Virus record (IMG/VR): IMGVR_UViG_3300035181_000141
Coordinates: 1 to 40,473 of that record
Length of the DNA stretch: 40,473 nt
Direction: 5' to 3' (one strand)
DNA from: a virus
Shown: in pieces, positions 6,407 through 14,852 of the stretch
Layout of the letters: each line of letters opens with the position of its first letter
Position numbering within the stretch: the first letter of the stretch is position 1
Made by a program: the position numbers and the translations under genes
The notes under the pieces: model-generated
What the model was told of the DNA's origin: nothing
What the model saw: only the letters and a program-made list of their open reading frames with translations
Databases searched by the model: none

Positions 6407-8623
6407 ATGACTAAGAAGGTAGAGAAAATGATTGAACGCGCAGTTGCAATCGCAAATGACAACAATCACGAATATGTAACATTAGAGCATGTATTATTAT
6501 CTCTGTTACATGAGAAAGAAGTTAATGAACTTATCCTTGCTATTGGCGGGCAACCAGCTAAAATTAAGACGGAGACTATACAATTTTTGGGTGATCCTGC
6601 ACTTAAAAAGCCGGACGCACTAAAAGACATACCCGCAAAACGCACGGCTGTATTACAACGCACATTCCAGCGAGCGCTGACACAAGCAGTATTTAGCGGC
6701 CGCGCCGAACTTAGCAACGAAGCTATTTTGTTAAGTATATTAAGCGAAGAAACAAGCCACTCACATTATTTCTTAGGCAAATACGGCGTGTCTAGAGAAA
6801 AAATTATCGAACATTTGCGTAAGGCAGACGAGAAACAAGCAACACAAGAAGACACTTTCTTAGACTTGTATGCACGTAACTTAAATAAAGAAGCAACAGA
6901 TGGTGCAATTGATCCGGTGATCGGACGTGAACGCGAAGTTGTCGATACTATCGAAATCTTAGCTCGTCGTAAAAAGAACAATGTTGTGTATGTCGGCGAG
7001 CCTGGTGTGGGTAAAACTGCATTAGCAGAAGGCTTGGCACTGAAGATTATAAATAAAGAAGTTCCAAAAGCATTGCAAGATAAGGTTGTATACAGTTTAG
7101 ATATCAGTGCTTTGTTAGCTGGTACGAAATTCCGCGGTGACTTCGAAGAACGTTTGAAAGGTGTGTTAGACCAAGTTAAAAAACTCGGTAACTGCATTAT
7201 GTTTATTGATGAAATACACATGATTTTAGGCGCAGGTTCTACGACTGGTAGCCAGATGGATGCAGGTAACATGTTAAAGCCTATGCTTGCTAAGGGCCAA
7301 TTAATGTGTGTCGGCGCTACAACATACGATGAGTTCCACGAACACTTCGAAAAAGATAAAGCACTGTTGCGTCGTTTCCAGAAGTACGATATTAATCAAC
7401 CGTCTGCAGAAGAAACAAAACTTATTCTTCGCGGTATTGCATATCAATACGAGAAGTTCCACGGTGTAACATTCGAAGAAGGCGCGACAGATATGTGCGT
7501 AGATTTGTCGGGACGTTATATGAAGTCTAAGTTCTTCCCGGACAAAGCAATCGACGTTATGGATTCGGCCGGTGCCATCGCTAAGTTACGTGAAGAAAAA
7601 ATAGTGACGATAGATTCCGTTGTTCGCCAGGCTGCAAAAATTGCACATATTCCTGTTGAGATGATCGACATGAAGGAAAACAGTGCGTTGGAAAATCTTG
7701 CACCACGTATAAAGAACAAAGTGTATGGACAAGATGTTGCTATTGACAAACTTGTTGAAGCAATCTTTATGTCTAAGGCTGGATTGCGTAATCCAACTAA
7801 GCCTATCGGTAGCTTCTTATTTACTGGCCCAACCGGTACTGGTAAGACTTATACTGCTAAGAAACTTGCTGAATCACTCGGCGTTCACTTTGCACGTTTT
7901 GATATGTCTGAATACATGGAAAAGCATACAGTATCTAAATTTATTGGTGCCCCTCCAGGTTTTGTAGGACACGGCGAAGGTAAAATGGGTGAAGGACAAT
8001 TGATTCAGGTAGTGGATACTAATCCGAACTGTGTATTATTGCTCGATGAAGTTGAAAAGGCCCATCCTGACGTATTAACTGTATTATTGCAAGTAATGGA
8101 TGACGGTCGGTTAACATCGTCTAAAGGTAAGACAGTAGATTTCTCAAACGTAATCATTATTATGTCTGCTAACTTAGGTGCAGCAGATGCTGAGAAATTA
8201 AAGATTGGTTTTGGTAGCCAAGATAACGGCGCAGTTGTTGAAGCTGAAATCAAAAAATTCTTTAGCCCAGAATTTAGAAATCGTTTAGATGGTATTGTTA
8301 AATTTAACAAACTAACAATGAATGAAATGAATTTGATTGTTAATGCCGAAGTTGAGAAAACAGATGTAATGCTTGCTCCAAAGAACATTACACTTAATGT
8401 AACTCAGCAGGCACGTGACTGGCTTGCTACAAATGGTTATGACCCATTAATGGGTGCAAGACCGTTTGAACGCTTATTCGAAGAGAAGATTAAAAAGGTA
8501 TTATCTAAAGAAATCTTATTCGGTAAGTTAAAAGATGGCGGCCGTGTTAATGTTGATTGTGTCGACGGCGAACTTGTTATTGATCCGCATCCACCCGTAA
8601 CAGAAGCATTAATTGTAGTTTAA
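6407..8623 (+). CDS. clpA: ClpA-type AAA+ protein unfoldase
   Basis: This is a Hsp100 unfoldase with two AAA+ modules, 738 residues against about 758 for E. coli ClpA. An N-terminal Clp repeat domain (1-140) precedes module 1 (Walker A GEPGVGKT 197-204, Walker B FIDEIH 266-271) and module 2 (Walker A GPTGTGKT 474-481, LLLDEVEKAHP 544-554). There is no long ClpB middle domain. The tripeptide IGF at 600-602, in EKLKIGFGSQDN, occupies the position of the ClpP-docking loop of ClpA (IGL) and ClpX (IGF), so it may recruit a host ClpP. Both pore loops carry phenylalanine (KFRGDF near 241; GAPPGFVG 514-521) where E. coli has tyrosine. A GGAAAA Shine-Dalgarno precedes ATG 6407, and a terminator follows. 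Confidence 0.93.
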   Translation: MTKKVEKMIERAVAIANDNNHEYVTLEHVLLSLLHEKEVNELILAIGGQPAKIKTETIQFLGDPALKKPDALKDIPAKRTAVLQRTFQRALTQAVFSGRAELSNEAILLSILSEETSHSHYFLGKYGVSREKIIEHLRKADEKQATQEDTFLDLYARNLNKEATDGAIDPVIGREREVVDTIEILARRKKNNVVYVGEPGVGKTALAEGLALKIINKEVPKALQDKVVYSLDISALLAGTKFRGDFEERLKGVLDQVKKLGNCIMFIDEIHMILGAGSTTGSQMDAGNMLKPMLAKGQLMCVGATTYDEFHEHFEKDKALLRRFQKYDINQPSAEETKLILRGIAYQYEKFHGVTFEEGATDMCVDLSGRYMKSKFFPDKAIDVMDSAGAIAKLREEKIVTIDSVVRQAAKIAHIPVEMIDMKENSALENLAPRIKNKVYGQDVAIDKLVEAIFMSKAGLRNPTKPIGSFLFTGPTGTGKTYTAKKLAESLGVHFARFDMSEYMEKHTVSKFIGAPPGFVGHGEGKMGEGQLIQVVDTNPNCVLLLDEVEKAHPDVLTVLLQVMDDGRLTSSKGKTVDFSNVIIIMSANLGAADAEKLKIGFGSQDNGAVVEAEIKKFFSPEFRNRLDGIVKFNKLTMNEMNLIVNAEVEKTDVMLAPKNITLNVTQQARDWLATNGYDPLMGARPFERLFEEKIKKVLSKEILFGKLKDGGRVNVDCVDGELVIDPHPPVTEALIVV

Positions 8624-8634
8624 ATACTATACTA

Positions 8635-8662
8635 CAACATAGGCCCTTCGGGGCCTATGTTG
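8635..8662. terminator. intrinsic terminator between convergent genes
   Basis: A perfect 12-bp stem (CAACATAGGCCC / GGGCCTATGTTG) is capped by a TTCG tetraloop. The T tract after it is weak on both sides. It ends the clpA transcript and overlaps the last codons of the convergent kinase-like gene. Confidence 0.75.
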
Positions 8663-9362
8663 CTTTCTGTTGTGTATCAGCTACGGGGTCAGTTAATACT
8701 ACCTGTGGACCATTTTTTGTACCACGTAACATAATATTACCTGCATGTAAATCTAGATGAAAACTGTCAATACTTTCATCTATAATATCAGTAATTACTC
8801 TTAGTGCCTGTATTAATTTCTTGTCCTTAACGTCGGCATATGAATCATTCATTATCACGTATTTCATAGCATTCACAATCGCATGGTTAAGTTGAGATGA
8901 ATTACTGTCTCTGCCATACGGCAACATATCATCAAACTTATTAAACATTTTTTTACCCATATTATATAGTGCTTCACTGTCAAACTCTGTAGCAGTCATA
9001 AGTGTCTCCATCTCGAAACTAGGCTTCTTTCGTCCTGCACTATCACGCTCGACTTCTACTTTATACACTCTTGGGAAGTATGGATTCGATTGTGCTAACC
9101 CACTATTTGTAACTGTCTTAATATACATATAATAAGCATCGCCCTCGACCCTTGCTGTTGGTTCGTGATACGTCTTTTTAGCATCCATAGGCGTATTTGC
9201 ATCAACATCGACAGTTGCATAATATCCGTTACCACCTCTTTCCCCGTAAGGTGGAACTGTTTTCATAGCAGCTTTTTTATTAATAGACATTTGATCTAAA
9301 TCAAATTCGCCATCTATATCTTTTGTCTTATATTCTGTATTAATAATTTCGTATAATTTCAT
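8655..9362 (-). CDS. protein-kinase-fold protein, possible capsid-internal protein
   Basis: This 235-residue protein has signs of a protein kinase-like fold. HLDLHAGNIMLR (202-213) matches the catalytic loop with its Asp and Asn, and LTDPVA (223-228) sits where the DFG-type metal-binding Asp is expected. YKVEVER...FEMETLM (100-122) resembles the lobe hinge. The ATP-binding lysine and a glycine-rich loop are not clear (GERGGNGYYATV at 40-51 is a candidate), so activity is uncertain, and the protein ends soon after the DPVA motif. The N-terminus MKLYEIINTE resembles the T4 capsid-targeting sequence MKTYQEFIAE. It has a late promoter and a GGATAAT ribosome binding site. Confidence 0.65.
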   Translation of the reverse strand: MKLYEIINTEYKTKDIDGEFDLDQMSINKKAAMKTVPPYGERGGNGYYATVDVDANTPMDAKKTYHEPTARVEGDAYYMYIKTVTNSGLAQSNPYFPRVYKVEVERDSAGRKKPSFEMETLMTATEFDSEALYNMGKKMFNKFDDMLPYGRDSNSSQLNHAIVNAMKYVIMNDSYADVKDKKLIQALRVITDIIDESIDSFHLDLHAGNIMLRGTKNGPQVVLTDPVADTQQKAT

Positions 9363-9385
9363 TTCTATTATCCATCAAGTTTATA

Positions 9386-9393
9386 TATTTATC
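9386..9393 (-). promoter_or_regulatory. late promoter core (GATAAATA)
   Basis: The minus-strand octamer lies 23 bases upstream of the kinase-like gene and is divergent from the plus-strand core at 9399. Confidence 0.65.
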
Positions 9394-9398
9394 GAACA

Positions 9399-9406
9399 GA
9401 TAAATA
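9399..9406 (+). promoter_or_regulatory. late promoter core (GATAAATA)
   Basis: The octamer lies 32 bases upstream of the structural gene at 9439, whose ribosome binding site is TGGAGAT. Only 5 bases separate this core from the divergent one. Confidence 0.65.
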
Positions 9407-9438
9407 TATAATAAATATTCGACTTTGGAGATAAAGTA

Positions 9439-9876
9439 ATGGCAATTAGAAAATCAGTTCTGATGATGACAAATACCGGTACACACTGGAATGTTATCGG
9501 AGAGCCAATAAGGGCTGATGCTTATTACGGCTATACAGACGGCATACATACTGTGCAAGTAATATATCAAAATCTAGTAGGCGGTTTTGGCTTACAAGGC
9601 ACACTTGCGCTAGATCCAAAACCCGAAGATTGGTTCTGGATTAAATTAAATCCAAACGGCGATATAAATACTCCATTCATACCATTTCCGATTGACCCGT
9701 ATGCACCAACAGGAAATAACGGTGGCGACACAGGGTCAATGGCAACGACATTTATAGGAAATTTTGTTTTCCTAAGAGCAGTATTAACTCGAGATTATCT
9801 TCAACCGTCACCAGTGAATGTGCAATGGAACACTTGGCAGTACGGACAGATTGATAAAGTCTTATTAAGTCTATAA
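9439..9876 (+). CDS. putative structural protein, 145 aa
   Basis: This protein is not recognised by family. It is rich in aromatic, glycine and proline residues with few charges, a composition typical of beta-rich virion proteins (for example VIYQNLVGGFGLQGTL near residues 36-51 and WFWIKLNPNG near 66-75). It is the first gene of a late transcription unit that continues into two fibre-like genes, 10 bases apart from the next. A fibre-associated or baseplate role is inferred from position only. Confidence 0.65.
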   Translation: MAIRKSVLMMTNTGTHWNVIGEPIRADAYYGYTDGIHTVQVIYQNLVGGFGLQGTLALDPKPEDWFWIKLNPNGDINTPFIPFPIDPYAPTGNNGGDTGSMATTFIGNFVFLRAVLTRDYLQPSPVNVQWNTWQYGQIDKVLLSL

Positions 9877-9886
9877 GGAACAGAAA

Positions 9887-10993
9887 ATGATAATAGGTCA
9901 AAATGCCCTCTTAAATCAATATGTACCAACGTTCTATATTAAGAATATTATCGATGGTCAGACATTAAGATATGACTCGACAAGAAAAGCATTTGTTAAT
10001 GCTACCCCAACGGGCGGTAGCGGTGGCGCATCCAAATTAGGTGAATTACTTAATGTATCGCCCACAGTAGATAGTCCGTCACTTTCCCTTCTTTCGGGTC
10101 AATCATTAACATATAACGCATTTACTAGTCTGTGGGAAAATTCATTCACAGATTATAATACTCTGCTAAACAAGCCGACAAGTAGCAGTTTTAGTTTCGC
10201 CGGATTAAGTGACACGACAAAACCCCCGCTTTCAAACGGTTATGTATTATGGAATGCAACTGGAACACAGTTGGTCTATTCTACCACTATACCAGTTACA
10301 AGCATTACAGGACTTGCGCCGGTCGCATCTTTAGGAACAGCCGGTTCATTATATAATATATCACCGTTAAGTGATACACTTAATAATACTACTGATGTCG
10401 GTAAAATTCTTGTTTGGAATGGTACAGTGTGGACACCGTCGTTGGGAACAGGTGTTAATGTTGTAGCAGACTTAACAACAAGAAATGCATTGCCTACGAT
10501 GTTAGGAACCCAATCATATGTCATCAATTCTGATGACGGTGCAGGAAATTATGTAAACCAGTGGAGTTATTGGATTTATACAATTTCGGGACCATCAAAT
10601 GGATGGACACTAATATCTAGACAAGAAACTTCGATATCAGATTCATCGACAATCGAATTTACATTAACTCCGTTTTCTCCAGGAACTACTATTATCGGTA
10701 CTTTACCGACAGGTGGTAGAATTACACTTATTACTGTTGAAGTGCCTGTATCGTTTATTATTCCAGGTACAACATTAGAAATAGGATATAATATTCCAGC
10801 AGCATCCGTAGTAATGCCATCAGCACTAATGACAATTACAGAGATAGATTTAACAAGTATCGGTGTGTATTCGACAATGTCAGATATATTATTTGGAACA
10901 GACACTCCTGCAGGAGATGTCGAAATAACAGCAACATATGTGAACGGTGGAACGGTAGTTGGATCAGCGCAAATTATAGTCTCATATGTATAA
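9887..10993 (+). CDS. putative fibre/appendage protein, 368 aa
   Basis: This is a beta-rich, serine/threonine/glycine-rich protein with low charge and phage fibre-like repeats such as LRYDSTRKAFVN, LTYNAFTSLWEN and ILVWNGTVWTPS, all variants of a short L-x-(Y/W)-(N/D)-x-x-W hairpin. The C-terminal ~110 residues (starting near SSTIEFTLTPF and ending GGTVVGSAQIIVSYV) look related to the C-terminal domain of the next gene, suggesting a shared tip or trimerisation domain. An AAGGAA ribosome binding site precedes ATG 9887. It is probably a minor fibre or fibre-attached protein. Confidence 0.75.
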   Translation: MIIGQNALLNQYVPTFYIKNIIDGQTLRYDSTRKAFVNATPTGGSGGASKLGELLNVSPTVDSPSLSLLSGQSLTYNAFTSLWENSFTDYNTLLNKPTSSSFSFAGLSDTTKPPLSNGYVLWNATGTQLVYSTTIPVTSITGLAPVASLGTAGSLYNISPLSDTLNNTTDVGKILVWNGTVWTPSLGTGVNVVADLTTRNALPTMLGTQSYVINSDDGAGNYVNQWSYWIYTISGPSNGWTLISRQETSISDSSTIEFTLTPFSPGTTIIGTLPTGGRITLITVEVPVSFIIPGTTLEIGYNIPAASVVMPSALMTITEIDLTSIGVYSTMSDILFGTDTPAGDVEITATYVNGGTVVGSAQIIVSYV

Positions 10994-11008
10994 TAAATGA
11001 TTTTTTTG

Positions 11009-11016
11009 GATAAATA
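11009..11016 (+). promoter_or_regulatory. late promoter core (GATAAATA)
   Basis: The octamer lies 38 bases before the large fibre gene and is followed by an AGGAG ribosome binding site at about 11044-11048. Confidence 0.7.
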
Positions 11017-11054
11017 ACAAAGAGGGCCGTTAAGGCCTATAATAGGAGATTTAA

Positions 11055-13955
11055 ATGGCAAATGTAAAAAACTTCGGGCTGATTGGTGTAGGTACTGACC
11101 TACAATTCGGTAAGGCCGGTACGCGTCTTATCAACAATGCAGGCACGTTCAATTTCAAGGCAGCAGACGGTTCGACTGATGCAGCAGTTACAGCTTCAAG
11201 CGTAACAACATCGGCAGGTAACGTAACTGCAACAACAGGTAATTTAGTATTAACTGCTACCTCAGGTACAATAAGTGTCGGTGGCGATACAACACTTAGC
11301 CGTCAAGGCGCAGGCGTATTCCAATTCGACGGTTCTAAAGCATTTGTTGCCCCTATCGGTAATACAGCAGGTCGTCCAACTGGTGCAACTGGTATGGTTC
11401 GCGTTAATAACGACGTACCAACAGCATCTACAGTTGAATTCTTCAACGGTACAACATGGACAACACTTGGGTCGACAGGTAGTGTAGCTACATTACAGAT
11501 AGAAGTCGACAATATCGAAGCAACACTTGGTACAATGGTTAACTCCAATGGTACATCTAATGTTGCAGGAGCACTTACTGATATATTGTTTGGCGGTGCT
11601 ACTGATTTGACAACAGCCCTTAATAACTTAGCAGCTGGTGTCGAAGGCAAAAATACATTGGAAGAAATTTTTCCAGTAGGCGCACCAGGTAACGTAATCT
11701 ACGGTAACCCAGGTGGAACTGATTGGTCACAAGGTTTGCCAGGCGCAACTTCAGGTGTACAAGCATATGACGCAGGTCTTGCAGCTTTAGCAGCAAAAAC
11801 TTCGACAGGACTTATGGTTCAGACTGGTGCTGATACATATTCATCAACATCATTAACTGCTCCTATACGTGGTTTTACAATCACTAACGCATCTGGTGTC
11901 GCTGGTTCCCCAACATTTGTTCTTGCTAATAACTTGTCAGCTTTAGAAGCTAATACAACACCCGGTTACTATGTAATTACAGCAGACGGTACTTCAACAT
12001 CACGTACATTCTCTGGTGCAGCTGGTGAAATCGTTGTTACAAACGGTGACGGTGTTTCTTCTAACACAGATATCGGTTTAGCAACAGTCACTAATGCTGG
12101 AACAGGTACATTCTTAAAAATTACACGTGACGGTTTCGGTCGTGTATCAGGTACAACAGCAGTAGTTACAGGTGATATCACAACATTGGTTGACGGTACA
12201 TATGTAAATATTACTGGTGACTCAATGTCAGGTAGTTTGTCATTCACTGGCGGTGCAACAGTTACAGGTCTTCCAGATCCAACTAATGCAACTGATGCAG
12301 CAACTAAGAACTATGTTGACAATGCAGTTACAGGTCTTTCGTGGAAACAAGCAGTTCACACAATGTCTTCAACAAATGTTACTATCTCTAATCCAGGTAC
12401 AGCAACATTCGGTGGACACACAATTACAATCGGTCAACGCTTATTGTTAACTGGTCAAACAGCAGGTCAAGATAATGGTATCTATATTTTCGATACAACA
12501 TCGACTCCGTTAGTTCGTTCTTCAGACGCAAATACGTTTGACGAATTGAATGGTGCATCGGTATTTGTTGAACAGGGTACATATGCTAACACAGGTTGGG
12601 TACAAACAGCAGTATTGACGTCGTTGTCAACTCCTGAAGTATGGACTCAATTCTCTGGTGCTGGTGCTTACACAGGCGGCATTGGTATTGATGTTACAGG
12701 TAATGTTATCAGTGCTATTCTTGGTGCTGGTGTTACTAACTTACCATCAGGCGAAATTGGTCTTGACATCGTTGCTGCTGAAGCTATTCAGTTGACAACA
12801 TTGTTAACAGGCGGTCAGTTGACATTGGTGTTGGAAGGCGCTGGTGGATTACAACAGTCTGGTACTGGTTTGAAGATTTCTGCAGCTGGCGTTACAAATG
12901 CTATGCTTGCAAACTCATCAATCACATTAAATGCAGATAGTGGTTCAGGTTCTGTTTCATTAGGTGGAACACAACTTATCCAAGGTACAGCATTACAAGG
13001 TATTTCAACTTCAGTAACAGGTAGTACATATACTGTTACAGCAGCTGATGCAACAACACTTGCAAAAGGTGTTGCTAGTTTTAACTCTGCATCATTTAGC
13101 ACATCGTCCGGTGCAGTTTCTCTTAATACAGTTGACGTAGCACACGGTGGTACTGGTGTAGTTACATTAGGTGCTAACCAGGTAATGATCGGTAACGGTA
13201 CAAGCCCTGTTATAACAAGTGCTGGATTAACATTTGTTTCCGGTGCAGCTGATACATTGACAGTTGGTGGCGGCAACGGCGGTACAATTGTTGCAGACGG
13301 TGTTGACTTGAAGGTTACTGCTACTTCTACTAATGGTAACGTAGTTCTTATGCCTACTGGCACTGGTTCGGTTATTGTTGGTCCTGCAGGTTCTGGTAAA
13401 ATTCAATCAGACGCTGGTACTGCATTGCTTGTTCAGGGTAACACAACATTAACATTGAAGGCAGTTACTGGAAATGTTATCGTTGATTTGTCTGGTACAT
13501 CTAACTATGTTACTGTAACAGGTCCAACAGCGGCTCAATATGCAGCAGCTATTGCAGCAGTTCCTGCAGCATTAACTAACAAACAGTATGTTGATGATGC
13601 TATTGCTTCCGGTGCTTCTGCTGGTGCAATTAAGGCTTACCAAGTTACAGTTCCACTTGATGCAAATGGTACAGTAAACATCGGCACAGCAATGCCAGCA
13701 GGTTCAACAGTTCTTTCTGTTAAGGTTATTGTTAGTATTGCTGATTCTGCAGCTTTATTGTCTATCGGTAAATCCGGTAGCACATCGGCTTACATGTCAT
13801 CAGGCGAAAATGATGCACAAGTTGCTGGTATGTATATGTCAGAATGTTTCGTTACAGAAGCTGGCTCAGCTCAGGTTATTGCAACAGTTGCAGCATCTGG
13901 AAATAGCGCAGGCGCGACAGCAAAAGTGATCTTCACTTACCAAGTAGCTCAATAA
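11055..13955 (+). CDS. large tail fibre protein
   Basis: This 966-residue fibre protein is very rich in threonine, glycine, alanine and valine, with long repetitive beta-structured stretches. Recognisable fibre motifs include the NATDAATKNYVDNAV helix-type linker near residues 410-425, a globular module from GLSWKQAVHTMSS (about 427) to EVWTQFSGAG (about 537) that recurs in many phage fibres, an AHGGTGVVTLGANQVMIGNG repeat near 697-716, and LTNKQYVDDAI near 840. The final ~100 residues form a beta domain related to the end of the upstream gene. Codon choice is strongly biased to GGT, ACA and GTT compared with early genes, as in an abundant protein. It has its own late promoter and terminator. 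Confidence 0.9.
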   Translation: MANVKNFGLIGVGTDLQFGKAGTRLINNAGTFNFKAADGSTDAAVTASSVTTSAGNVTATTGNLVLTATSGTISVGGDTTLSRQGAGVFQFDGSKAFVAPIGNTAGRPTGATGMVRVNNDVPTASTVEFFNGTTWTTLGSTGSVATLQIEVDNIEATLGTMVNSNGTSNVAGALTDILFGGATDLTTALNNLAAGVEGKNTLEEIFPVGAPGNVIYGNPGGTDWSQGLPGATSGVQAYDAGLAALAAKTSTGLMVQTGADTYSSTSLTAPIRGFTITNASGVAGSPTFVLANNLSALEANTTPGYYVITADGTSTSRTFSGAAGEIVVTNGDGVSSNTDIGLATVTNAGTGTFLKITRDGFGRVSGTTAVVTGDITTLVDGTYVNITGDSMSGSLSFTGGATVTGLPDPTNATDAATKNYVDNAVTGLSWKQAVHTMSSTNVTISNPGTATFGGHTITIGQRLLLTGQTAGQDNGIYIFDTTSTPLVRSSDANTFDELNGASVFVEQGTYANTGWVQTAVLTSLSTPEVWTQFSGAGAYTGGIGIDVTGNVISAILGAGVTNLPSGEIGLDIVAAEAIQLTTLLTGGQLTLVLEGAGGLQQSGTGLKISAAGVTNAMLANSSITLNADSGSGSVSLGGTQLIQGTALQGISTSVTGSTYTVTAADATTLAKGVASFNSASFSTSSGAVSLNTVDVAHGGTGVVTLGANQVMIGNGTSPVITSAGLTFVSGAADTLTVGGGNGGTIVADGVDLKVTATSTNGNVVLMPTGTGSVIVGPAGSGKIQSDAGTALLVQGNTTLTLKAVTGNVIVDLSGTSNYVTVTGPTAAQYAAAIAAVPAALTNKQYVDDAIASGASAGAIKAYQVTVPLDANGTVNIGTAMPAGSTVLSVKVIVSIADSAALLSIGKSGSTSAYMSSGENDAQVAGMYMSECFVTEAGSAQVIATVAASGNSAGATAKVIFTYQVAQ

Positions 13956-13975
13956 TTAACATAGTTAATTAAATT

Positions 13976-13999
13976 AAAAGCCCCTTTAGTGGGGCTTTT
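13976..13999 (+). terminator. intrinsic terminator after fibre gene
   Basis: A 9-bp stem AAAAGCCCC / GGGGCTTTT with loop TTTAGT is followed by a T tract (TTTTTATT). It is nearly identical in stem to the terminator at 2265. Confidence 0.88.
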
Positions 14000-14025
14000 T
14001 ATTGGATCCATTTTCGTAATATTTT

Positions 14026-14033
14026 GATAAATA
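14026..14033 (+). promoter_or_regulatory. late promoter core (GATAAATA)
   Basis: The octamer lies 28 bases upstream of ATG 14062, with a strong AGGAGG ribosome binding site in between. Confidence 0.7.
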
Positions 14034-14061
14034 TAGTATAATATAATTAGGAGGTATTATA

Positions 14062-14304
14062 ATGATTTTAATTAAAAAAGTAATTAATGATTGGTTTACT
14101 GGTCCCGACGGAAAAACGTATGACCCAGCCAGAGCTTTATGGTTTGCGGGTATACTTACGTTCTTAGCATTTACAGGGCACGATTTGTATAAAAACGGCA
14201 AATTTGACATGGTAAATTTTGGTATTGCATACGGTAGCTTACTTGTTGCTGGTGGCGCTGGTGTTAAACTTAAAGAAACAACTGAACCTAAAGCAAAAGA
14301 GTAA
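14062..14304 (+). CDS. small two-helix membrane protein, holin candidate
   Basis: This 80-residue protein has two hydrophobic segments (about residues 24-41, ALWFAGILTFLAFTGHDL, and 49-67, MVNFGIAYGSLLVAGGAGV), a short turn between them and a charged tail (KLKETTEPKAKE). Size, topology, a late promoter and a very strong ribosome binding site would suit a small class II holin, but no lysin or spanin gene lies next to it. The call is therefore only a candidate. Confidence 0.6.
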   Translation: MILIKKVINDWFTGPDGKTYDPARALWFAGILTFLAFTGHDLYKNGKFDMVNFGIAYGSLLVAGGAGVKLKETTEPKAKE

Positions 14305-14340
14305 TATTTACCAATAAATGTGCGGTTGCAGCATTTTTTA

Positions 14341-14348
14341 TATAAATA
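14341..14348 (+). promoter_or_regulatory. late promoter core (TATAAATA)
   Basis: An exact TATAAATA lies 65 bases before ATG 14414. The long leader contains the direct repeat-like segments TTTGTTGCACTCACTGG and AACAAATCACACTCAC before an AAGGAAA ribosome binding site. Confidence 0.65.
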
Positions 14349-14413
14349 GTGTATAATAATAATTTGTTGCACTCACTGGGAGACAACAAATCACACTCAC
14401 AAGGAAATATATT

Positions 14414-14779
14414 ATGTTTAGCACAATGAAAACACCACAAGACTTTTTAAACTCAGTTACAGCATTCTATTCGAACGTCCCTAAGACGCCAGAAGATGTA
14501 AAAGTAGTAATGGAGAAAGTCCAAAAAGTATTCGAAACAGAATACGCAAATAGCCAAGAAGTAATGAAGGTTTACCAGAAAGCTGCAACTGGTACTGCAA
14601 CAATTAACGAAATTACTAGTGCAAATAAAAAGGCTGTAGAATTAGCTAAAGCAACTACATTCGCCGGCATCGTTGCCATCCCTGGCGCATTGTTTGTATT
14701 GCCTGCTATTGTTAGCAAAGCACAAGAACTAAACATTAGTTTGGTTCCACGTTCTGTGGCAGCACAGTTTGATATCTAA
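14414..14779 (+). CDS. late protein of unknown function, 121 aa
   Basis: This protein is not recognised with confidence. The N-terminal two thirds are amphipathic helices (residues 1-80) loosely reminiscent of phasin-like proteins. A hydrophobic stretch at about 80-100 (ATTFAGIVAIPGALFVLPAIV) is followed by a short tail (LVPRSVAAQFDI). The gene is an isolated unit with its own late promoter, leader and terminator, which suggests a need for high, independent expression. It may be a membrane-associated virion or host-takeover protein. Confidence 0.65.
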   Translation: MFSTMKTPQDFLNSVTAFYSNVPKTPEDVKVVMEKVQKVFETEYANSQEVMKVYQKAATGTATINEITSANKKAVELAKATTFAGIVAIPGALFVLPAIVSKAQELNISLVPRSVAAQFDI

Positions 14780-14792
14780 TTTAGATATACTT

Positions 14793-14814
14793 AAAAGGGA
14801 CTTCGGTCCCTTTT
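14793..14814 (+). terminator. intrinsic terminator
   Basis: A 9-bp stem AAAAGGGAC / GTCCCTTTT with a TTCG tetraloop is followed by ATTTTG. It closes the monocistronic unit that begins at 14341. Confidence 0.88.
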
Positions 14815-14838
14815 ATTTTGAGTTTATTTTCGTATCTA

Positions 14839-14846
14839 GATAAATA
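14839..14846 (+). promoter_or_regulatory. late promoter core abutting start codon (GATAAATA)
   Basis: The octamer ends 6 bases before ATG 14853 with no ribosome binding site between. A leaderless message is predicted for the sigma-region-4 gene. Confidence 0.65.
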
Positions 14847-14852
14847 CATAAT

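Noticed and set aside
11303-13363. Several long antisense ORFs within the tail fibre gene
   Set aside because: They mirror the codon bias of the repetitive fibre gene and are rich in proline and valine as expected for the reverse complement of GGT/ACA codons. No promoter or ribosome binding site.
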